Origin: Candidatus Bipolaricaulota bacterium
Lineage (GTDB): Bacteria > Bipolaricaulota > Bipolaricaulia > Bipolaricaulales > Bipolaricaulaceae
DNA length: 5,390 bases
Direction of reading: 5' to 3'
NCBI GenBank assembly: GCA_015661965.1
Contig: DQVA01000260.1
Location: 1-5,390, forward strand
Both the position numbers and the translations under genes were made by a program. Below, piece by piece: positions 1-5,353 of the stretch. The notes beneath the pieces were generated by a model that saw only the letters and a program-made list of their open reading frames with translations, was not told where the DNA came from and ran no database searches. Position 1 is the stretch's first letter, and every line of letters starts with the position of its first letter.

Positions 1-23
1 CGACAGAGGGAACATTCCGTTAA
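1..23 (+). CDS. Possible C-terminal tail of an upstream co-oriented gene (partial)
   Basis: Reading from base 3 gives Thr-Glu-Gly-Thr-Phe-Arg and then TAA at 21-23. Only six full codons are visible, so coding cannot be shown from content. The support is layout: TAA is followed at once by a GGAAGGGGG ribosome site and an ATG 13 nt later. The same stop, Shine-Dalgarno, start arrangement occurs at the next two junctions of this unit, with gaps of 10 and 11 nt. If real, the transcription unit starts outside the window. No function can be given. Confidence 0.35.
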
Positions 24-36
24 GGAAGGGGGCGGC

Positions 37-1230
37 ATGGCAAAATTGTTTGCGGCTTTGTTTTTTTTGCTTCCTTCCCTGCTGGGCTTAGCCCAAGGGA
101 TCTCCGGAAGCTGGATGGTGGAGCTGGATCTGCTCCCTACGGTGGGACTTGCGTCAAGCAGCTTGAGCCTGGCTGGTGAATGGGCAGGCTGGACCCTGTC
201 GGGCACCGCCTCCTGGCTGGGCACCGACGGTTGGGTGTGGCAGGAGGTGGGGATTGCTGGAACCCTGCTAGATGAATTGGGGTTGGAGTGGACCCTCCTG
301 TTTGGCCCATTGGCACCTGCGTTTCTTTACTCATTGGGAACGGTGGACCTCTCCTATGCTGGGGCCGAGTTCACCGTGTATACGGCCATGGTGGGGCCCA
401 ACGTGCCGGGATACTTCTTCTCCGGTGGCCCCTCGGGCGGGCTAGTCATCCTGGCAGAGACCGACCTGGGCAGCATCTCCTTCTCCTCGGAGACGGGCTT
501 CGGGGCGCGGCTATCCCCGTTCACCATCACCTACAGCGGGGCAGCCACCTACGCCAAGACCTACCCCGTGGATCCATTCCCGGGCGGGCTACGGTTTACC
601 TATCAGGAATTCTCCCTGGTGGGTATTCCCTTCTGTTGTGGCATCTCTTTGGAGGCCTCGCTGGCGTTCAACAAAGAGGAGGGATTTGAGGCACTGGCCC
701 TCACCGCTAGGAACGTTTTCCCCATCTGTTGTGGCATCTCCGTCGACATCGGGGTCACCTTTACCACTGCAGGCAAGAGCGTGTGGGCCTCACCCAAGTT
801 GGAAGGGGTGGGGGAGGCCTGTTTCGAGCTCTACCTGGACCTGGAGTCACACGGGGGAAACAACAGCGACCTGTTCCTAGAGGCGATCCGGGTGGATGGT
901 TGGAGATTCCGTTGCCAGCTTGCCGATTGCAATTACCTGGAAATTGTGACCTTCCTCAGCCCGGGTCATGCCCCAGAGTATGGCTACGAGTTTGAAGCTG
1001 GGGAGTTTGAGTACATCGAGCTCGGTTTCTGTGGGCCGGCTTGCTGTGGCGGCAATTATGTCTTCAGCGCTACCGCCTATTTCCGGCCCAGCGGCGCCCT
1101 GTTCGGCCTCAGCCGCATCGTGGCCGCACTCTCCTTCCCCCTGGCGGACATGGCTGGGTTGGAGCTGAACCTGACGGCGGGCCCGGCTGGGGTAACCGCT
1201 CTGAGTTTGGGCTGGACGGTTTCCTTTTAG
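37..1230 (+). CDS. Exported cysteine-rich beta-structured protein, possible outer-membrane or surface protein
   Basis: I do not recognise a named family. The 397-residue product begins with a Sec signal peptide: Lys3, a hydrophobic core at about 4-18, and a probable cut after Ala19 (Gly-Leu-Ala before Gln-Gly). The rest is rich in Gly, Ser, Thr and aromatics, with alternating polar and hydrophobic stretches typical of beta strands, and no later transmembrane helix is evident. Residues 20-199 have no cysteine; residues 200-337 have ten (200, 201, 231, 232, 262, 293, 298, 332, 336, 337). CCGIS occurs at 200-204 and 231-235, and a related CCGG at 336-339; each is followed by a strand-like stretch ending in Phe (211, 242, 349). 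The chain ends Trp-Thr-Val-Ser-Phe, and a terminal Phe is typical of outer-membrane beta-barrels. The start is supported by AAGGAAGGGGG at 22-32. It appears to be first or second in a unit with two lipoprotein genes. A disulfide-stabilised secreted surface protein is the alternative to a barrel. Confidence 0.8.
   Translation: MAKLFAALFFLLPSLLGLAQGISGSWMVELDLLPTVGLASSSLSLAGEWAGWTLSGTASWLGTDGWVWQEVGIAGTLLDELGLEWTLLFGPLAPAFLYSLGTVDLSYAGAEFTVYTAMVGPNVPGYFFSGGPSGGLVILAETDLGSISFSSETGFGARLSPFTITYSGAATYAKTYPVDPFPGGLRFTYQEFSLVGIPFCCGISLEASLAFNKEEGFEALALTARNVFPICCGISVDIGVTFTTAGKSVWASPKLEGVGEACFELYLDLESHGGNNSDLFLEAIRVDGWRFRCQLADCNYLEIVTFLSPGHAPEYGYEFEAGEFEYIELGFCGPACCGGNYVFSATAYFRPSGALFGLSRIVAALSFPLADMAGLELNLTAGPAGVTALSLGWTVSF
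628..740 (+). repeat. Short in-frame direct repeat encoding the CCGIS motif
   Basis: The 16-mer TCTGTTGTGGCATCTC occurs at 632-647 and again at 725-740. With the preceding CCC and one mismatch, the match extends over 20 nt (628-647 and 721-740). The copies are 93 nt apart, exactly 31 codons, and both encode a Cys-Cys-Gly-Ile-Ser core in the same frame. Identity at third codon positions suggests recent internal duplication or conversion of a beta-hairpin unit rather than protein-level convergence alone. Confidence 0.6.
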
Positions 1231-1240
1231 GGAGGGGGAC

Positions 1241-2773
1241 ATGAAAAACGCGAAGCGACTAGTGGTTTCGTTAGCGGGAATGGCTGCCCTCGCCCTGGCC
1301 GGATGCATGTTCATCCCGGCGGCCCCCACCGGGAGCATCGAGGGGTTCGTGGTGGACCACGGGTCCGGGGAACCGGTGGTAGGGGCAGTGGTGCTGGCCT
1401 ACCCGGAGGGAGGTGATGTGCCGCTGTATACCGTGGGCTCGGCTTACTACGGCCCGGTGGCCACCACCGACGCCTCTGGGCACTATAAGCTCACCGTCCC
1501 CGAAGGGATCTACACAGTGCGGGCGGAGAAGGACGGCCAGGCCGTCTCGATTATCCAGGGCGTGGTGGTGGGGAGCACTGCCAAGCTGGACATCATCCAA
1601 AAGCCGGTGTTCAACCCGGGCTGGCCCCTGGAGCCCCCCGAAGTGGAGGTCACCATCGAGGGTAACCCGGTGGAGCCCGGGGACAGGATCGAGCTCGACG
1701 CCGCGGCCCTGGCCGATGGGCTGGATTTCCGAGTGGACGCCAGCGGCCCCAACGATATCAACCTCATCTACGCCGCCCTGGGCAAGACCCCCGGGGCCGG
1801 ATGGCTTACCGCCCCCCGCGAGGTGTTCGGCTCCACCTACACCAGCGGGGATGCGACCCTCGACCCGGCGAACTACGGGGTCGAGGGGTGGACCACCTTC
1901 GAGGTGGTGGTCTACGACATGAACGAAAACCGCGTCCATCTCATCTTCCACGTCTACATCCCCGAGGCCGCGGGTCCCCCGAGCATCGGAGCGCCCACGG
2001 GCCTGACGGCCTTGGCGGTGACCCTGGGGAAGAAGGTCTCCTTTTACGGCGAGCCCCTGACGGTGCCCTCCGGGGCGGGCGAGCTCGAGATCCACGCGGC
2101 CCCAGAGGGGGGGAACCTCTACGTGGAGCTCACCTGGGACGCTTCCCCGGACGATGCGTCCATCACCGGCTACCGGATCTACCGGAAGTTGGCGGGGGAA
2201 GCGGACTTCGAGCTCATCGGCACCGTGGCCGCCGCGGGGGATCCCACGGCCTCCTACACCTTCCGGGACTCCTCCTCCCGGCTCGCGGTGGGGGTCGAGG
2301 CCACCTATCAGGTGCGGGCCTATCAGGGCAGCACCGAATCGGCGGCCGTGGAAGCTTCCACCACCCCGCTGGATGTCTGGGACGTGCGGTTGCTGGAGCC
2401 GGCGGACGGGGCCACCGGGGTCTCCCTAACGCCCACCTTCCGCTGGCAGCCCACGAAGGTGGTGGGCAACGACCAGTACTACGTGTGGGTGCTGTGGGAT
2501 CTGGCGTTGGGTGCGGGTTACTATCTGGCCACTGATTTCCTGAACGAAACCCAATTCGACTACACGGACCTGGGGATCGTGGCTGATCCGTATGAATACT
2601 TACAGCCCCACCGGGTGTATCAGTGGTACATCGGCGAAGCGGTGGCTTACGACGATTTCGCCAACCCAACGGCGATCTCCATCGCGGTAAATGATGTATC
2701 ATGGCTTACGGGCAACCCCCACATGCCGCTTCCGGCTACGGATCTGTTCACGTTCACCACCGGGGACTGGTGA
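1241..2773 (+). CDS. Modular lipoprotein with carboxypeptidase-regulatory-like and fibronectin type III domains
   Basis: The 510-residue product is an exported lipoprotein. Lys2, Lys5 and Arg6 precede a hydrophobic stretch, and the lipobox Leu19-Ala-Gly-Cys22 gives signal peptidase II cleavage before Cys22, its only cysteine. Position +2 is Met, so there is no Asp inner-membrane retention signal by the E. coli rule. Modules in order: a carboxypeptidase-regulatory-like sandwich at about 31-118 (GSIEGFVVD, TTDASGHYKL and GIYTVRAEKDG signatures); an unassigned beta domain at about 132-241; a fibronectin type III domain at about 251-376 (ELTWDASPDD, GYRIYRK, YQVRAYQ); and an Ig-like module at about 382-508, opening with LLEPADGATGVSLTPTFRW and ending TDLFTFTTG. 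No catalytic motif is visible, so a structural, adhesive or ligand-binding role is inferred. GGAGG at 1231-1235, directly after the upstream stop, sets the start. The gene lies 10 nt from the cysteine-rich protein and 11 nt from the protease, so it may act with them at the cell surface. Confidence 0.85.
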   Translation: MKNAKRLVVSLAGMAALALAGCMFIPAAPTGSIEGFVVDHGSGEPVVGAVVLAYPEGGDVPLYTVGSAYYGPVATTDASGHYKLTVPEGIYTVRAEKDGQAVSIIQGVVVGSTAKLDIIQKPVFNPGWPLEPPEVEVTIEGNPVEPGDRIELDAAALADGLDFRVDASGPNDINLIYAALGKTPGAGWLTAPREVFGSTYTSGDATLDPANYGVEGWTTFEVVVYDMNENRVHLIFHVYIPEAAGPPSIGAPTGLTALAVTLGKKVSFYGEPLTVPSGAGELEIHAAPEGGNLYVELTWDASPDDASITGYRIYRKLAGEADFELIGTVAAAGDPTASYTFRDSSSRLAVGVEATYQVRAYQGSTESAAVEASTTPLDVWDVRLLEPADGATGVSLTPTFRWQPTKVVGNDQYYVWVLWDLALGAGYYLATDFLNETQFDYTDLGIVADPYEYLQPHRVYQWYIGEAVAYDDFANPTAISIAVNDVSWLTGNPHMPLPATDLFTFTTGDW

Positions 2774-2781
2774 GGAGGTGA
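2773..2781 (+). promoter_or_regulatory. Extended consensus Shine-Dalgarno of the protease gene
   Basis: AGGAGGTGA, a nine-base complement of the usual 16S rRNA 3' end, begins on the last base of the upstream TGA stop. GGAGG ends six bases before the ATG at 2785. It fixes the protease start and implies efficient reinitiation by ribosomes that have just terminated on the lipoprotein gene. No separate promoter fits in the 11-nt gap. Confidence 0.8.
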
Positions 2782-2784
2782 GCT

Positions 2785-4923
2785 ATGAGGAAGAAATACA
2801 TATCGATTGCGGTTAGTCTGCTGGGGTTGGCCCTGCTCCTCACCGGCTGCGCCGGGCTGTTTTCCCAGGATGATGGTGGGTGTCCCGCTTGCGGGCCAGC
2901 CCTCCCCGCCGTCCCCGGCGATCCGACCGCCCCCGCACAGATAGATCCCGAACTCTTCGGGGCAGGCTTCATCAGGGGCGAGTACATCCCCGGCGAGCTG
3001 GTGGTGGGCTACACCGAGGAGGCGGCCCTGGCGCAAGTCGTCTCGTTGGTGGACGGCACGGTCGCCGATACGTTCTCCATGGGGGAGCTCAAGGCGGCGT
3101 TGGTGGAGCTCCCCGCCGGGATGTCGGTGGCGCGGGCCCTCGGGGTCGTGCTGCGGCGGGTCATGGACAGGCGCGATCCCCTGAGGGGTGTCGCCTTCGT
3201 GGAGCCGAACTACATGTACGAGCTCATCGACCCCGAGCCGGAGGGAACGGTCCCGACCAAGGGCCTGGGGCCGATGGTGTACGATCCCGGCGCCGATCTG
3301 CGGCCCTACCAGTGGGGCTTGGACGCGGTGGGCGCGGAGGACGCTTGGGCCCACGCCACCGGGGCCGGGGTCATCGTGGCGGTGGTGGACACCGGCGTCG
3401 ACGGCACCCACCCCGATCTCGCCGGCAAAGTACTGGCCGGTTATGCCCCCCGCACCGATACCGTCCTCCCCGCGGGGACGGACTCTGACCAACATGGTCA
3501 CGGCACCCATGTGGCGGGGATCATCGCCGCCGAAGACGATGGGGAAGGGATCGTCGGTTTGGCCCCGGATGTTCAGATAATGCCCATAAGGATCTTCGAA
3601 TACTACACGCATCCTACAGATGGGTACGGCTTTTGGTTCGTGGGTTCATATTACGCCGCATGGGGCATCATCTGGGCGGTGGACAACGGGGCCCAGGTGC
3701 TCAACCACTCCTGGGGCGGGGCGGTCTACTCGCAGCTCATCAAGGCGGCGTTCGACTACACCCTGGCCAACGGGGCGATCCCCGTATGCGCCGCCGGGAA
3801 CGACGGTGAGGCTTGGATCCACTTCCCGTCGGCATATCCCGGCGTGATCGCCGTGGGGGCCACCCGGCCCGACGACACGGTGACCGATTTCTCCCAGCTG
3901 GGCGGGTGGCTGTCGGTGGCCGCCCCGGGGGAGGGGATCCTCTCCAGCGTGCCCACCTGGCACGTCCAGGAGGGCACCGGCGATCCGCTCCTCTACGACT
4001 ACTGGCCCGGGACCTCCATGGCAAGCCCGTTCGCCGCGGCCCTGGCGGCGCTGTTGCGGGAGCTCCACCCCGCGGTCACTCCTTACCAGATCAAGAGGAT
4101 CATGGAGAACACCGCCGTGGACATCGAGGCCCCCGGGTTCGACACCAGCTCCGGCTACGGCCGGATCGACGCCGCGGCCGCGGTGACGGCCCCGGTACCC
4201 TCCGACGGCGCTTCCGCCTACATCTACGCCCCCACGGAGAGCTCTGAAACACTCTACGGCGTCTGGATCACGGTGCCCTACGTGGACGTGGTCCTGCTCA
4301 AGGACGGGGAGATCCGCTATTGGGCCCAGACCGACCTCGAAGGCGTGTACTGGTTCGGCTTCCCCTCCGGTTCCTATGGTCCTGGGGTGGCGGCCTTCTA
4401 CGGGATCGAGCCCGGGAGCTACCAGGTGTTGGTGGGCGGGGACGATCAGGCGCGTTTCTGGTCCCGCACCGCCAACCGCGTCACCGCCACCGGGACCCTC
4501 AGCGTGGGCCCGGGCGACTTCCAGGAACTCCTCGTCCCCATAAACACAGAGCTCCAGGTGCGGATCGATTGGACCGGGGCCGGGGACGTGGACCTCGCCA
4601 TCTGGGAAGGAGATTGGTACGCTACCGCTTGGTCCACCCCGAAGACGGGCGCCGACTGGGGCACCTTCTCCGGGGACGACGACGCCGCCGACGGCGACGG
4701 CACCGAGACCTATACCCTGGGCTTCCCCCACTGGGACTTAGACCTTTACCGGATCGCCATCGACGCCGGAAACGCGTCGGTGGCCACCACCGTGACGGTC
4801 ACCATCATCCAGAACGGGGTCACCGAGGTCTACGGCCCCTATAACGTCCCGGCCAACTCCTTCGTGAACCTGTGGGACCAAACGGATTGGTGGGACGTCC
4901 TGGAAGGCCCCTGGGTGTTCTAG
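2785..4923 (+). CDS. Subtilisin-family (S8) serine protease lipoprotein with C-terminal beta modules
   Basis: This is a 712-residue secreted subtilase. The N-terminus MRKKY, a hydrophobic core and lipobox Leu19-Thr-Gly-Cys22 predict lipid anchoring at Cys22; a Cys33-Pro-Ala-Cys36 pair follows in the tether. Residues about 58-148 resemble a subtilase propeptide (YIPGELVVGY at 67-76, VAFVEPNYMYEL at 136-147). The catalytic domain spans about 173-466: Asp202 in VVDTGVDGTHPDL, His239 in HGHGTHVAG, oxyanion Asn339 in AAGND, and Ser411 in GTSMASP. All key residues are intact, so activity is expected. GTSMASP continues as Phe-Ala-Ala-Ala, not the usual His-Val-Ala-Gly. Residues about 475-586 look like a carboxypeptidase-regulatory or prealbumin-like sandwich. 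Residues about 588-700 resemble a YfaP/DUF2135-like domain (GDVDLAIW, then an Asp-rich loop at 631-638). It would cleave proteins or peptides at the envelope; the substrate is unknown. It is last in its unit, followed by a terminator. The S8 assignment is secure; the C-terminal domain names are by resemblance. Confidence 0.95.
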   Translation: MRKKYISIAVSLLGLALLLTGCAGLFSQDDGGCPACGPALPAVPGDPTAPAQIDPELFGAGFIRGEYIPGELVVGYTEEAALAQVVSLVDGTVADTFSMGELKAALVELPAGMSVARALGVVLRRVMDRRDPLRGVAFVEPNYMYELIDPEPEGTVPTKGLGPMVYDPGADLRPYQWGLDAVGAEDAWAHATGAGVIVAVVDTGVDGTHPDLAGKVLAGYAPRTDTVLPAGTDSDQHGHGTHVAGIIAAEDDGEGIVGLAPDVQIMPIRIFEYYTHPTDGYGFWFVGSYYAAWGIIWAVDNGAQVLNHSWGGAVYSQLIKAAFDYTLANGAIPVCAAGNDGEAWIHFPSAYPGVIAVGATRPDDTVTDFSQLGGWLSVAAPGEGILSSVPTWHVQEGTGDPLLYDYWPGTSMASPFAAALAALLRELHPAVTPYQIKRIMENTAVDIEAPGFDTSSGYGRIDAAAAVTAPVPSDGASAYIYAPTESSETLYGVWITVPYVDVVLLKDGEIRYWAQTDLEGVYWFGFPSGSYGPGVAAFYGIEPGSYQVLVGGDDQARFWSRTANRVTATGTLSVGPGDFQELLVPINTELQVRIDWTGAGDVDLAIWEGDWYATAWSTPKTGADWGTFSGDDDAADGDGTETYTLGFPHWDLDLYRIAIDAGNASVATTVTVTIIQNGVTEVYGPYNVPANSFVNLWDQTDWWDVLEGPWVF

Positions 4924-4933
4924 GCTCGTTTAG

Positions 4934-4972
4934 AAAAGGGGGCCGGGGGAAGACCCCGGCCCCTCTTTATTT
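4934..4972. terminator. Intrinsic hairpin terminator between convergent units, probably bidirectional
   Basis: GGGGCCGGGG at 4939-4948 pairs perfectly with CCCCGGCCCC at 4954-4963 across a 5-nt loop. On the + strand the stem is followed by TCTTTATTT, which fits Rho-independent termination 15 nt after the protease stop. On the - strand the same stem is followed by CTTTTCTAAA, a weaker U-tract that could serve the leftward genes. The AAAA at 4934-4937 can partly pair with the T-rich side and lengthen the stem. Confidence 0.85.
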
Positions 4973-5353
4973 CCTGCGGAACCACCCGCGGTATTTCTTG
5001 ATCGGGGGGGATGTGATCTCGCCGGCGGCCCTAGCCGTGGCCACCAGCTCCTCCCACTTCCCCCGGGCGCGGATCTTCTCCTCCCAAAGCTGCGCGAACC
5101 GCTCCACCGCTGCCACCGCGTCCTTGGGGTTCACCGCCGCTCCCCCCTTGGCGAGCGAGGACAGGATCTCCTTGAGGGAGGCGGTTTCCGGTCGGATATG
5201 TACCTCCCCTCCCTCCTCCACCAAGAGGTACCGGGTAGCGTCCGCTATCAGCCCAAACGAGGACAAGTTCACCGTTCCCACCGGCAAAACCTCTTCCGCG
5301 AACTCCCGGTCCGCCTCCAGGTACTCCCGCTCCACCAGCCTCCGCCAGTTCAT
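4967..5353 (-). CDS. Hypothetical protein, 128 aa, probably cytoplasmic
   Basis: I do not recognise a family. The 128-residue product has no signal peptide, no membrane segment and no cysteine. Residues 1-22 are charged and probably helical (MNWRRLVEREYLEADREFAE). Residues about 24-55 look like short strands (VGTVNLSSFG, TRYLLVEEGGEVHIRP). Residues 57-110 look helical, with Trp90 and Trp100 in charged segments. The C-terminus is basic and aromatic (KKYRGWFRRK), which could bind nucleic acid or acidic partners, but that is speculation. The start is supported by AAAGGAGG at 5358-5365, four bases upstream, and by a 4-nt ATGA overlap with the preceding leftward gene, which implies translational coupling. 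Its TAA stop (4969-4967) lies within the T-rich tail of the terminator serving the opposing protease unit. It is a different unit from the exported proteins, so its neighbours in this window say nothing about its role. Confidence 0.75.
   Translation of the reverse strand: MNWRRLVEREYLEADREFAEEVLPVGTVNLSSFGLIADATRYLLVEEGGEVHIRPETASLKEILSSLAKGGAAVNPKDAVAAVERFAQLWEEKIRARGKWEELVATARAAGEITSPPIKKYRGWFRRK

Noticed and set aside
1338..1594. Metal-dependent carboxypeptidase activity for the modular lipoprotein
   Set aside because: Only the regulatory-type beta-sandwich resembles carboxypeptidase D. No zinc-binding HxxE motif or catalytic domain is present.
1271..2095. 274-codon antisense open frame opposite the lipoprotein
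   Set aside because: Same codon-bias mirror effect. The sense frame has a lipobox and recognisable beta modules; the antisense product has none.
2647..3612. 321-codon antisense open frame across the junction of the lipoprotein and protease genes
   Set aside because: It lies opposite two clearly coding genes in a GC-rich sequence where antisense stops are rare. The translation is rich in His, Arg, Gly and Pro with no domain, and no Shine-Dalgarno was identified.
4675..4704. GAC/GCC/GGC-rich tract resembling a microsatellite
   Set aside because: It simply encodes the Asp-rich loop DDDAADGDGT. The units are not regular and the Asp placement does not match a canonical EF-hand or dockerin loop.
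3646..4731. 361-codon antisense open frame opposite the protease
   Set aside because: The opposite strand carries the S8 active-site motifs. The antisense product is low-complexity Gly/Val/His/Pro with no recognisable fold.
4938..4972. Hairpin considered as a small RNA or attachment site
   Set aside because: Position just after a stop codon, a perfect GC stem and a T-rich tail are fully explained by transcription termination. No integrase or second copy is present.
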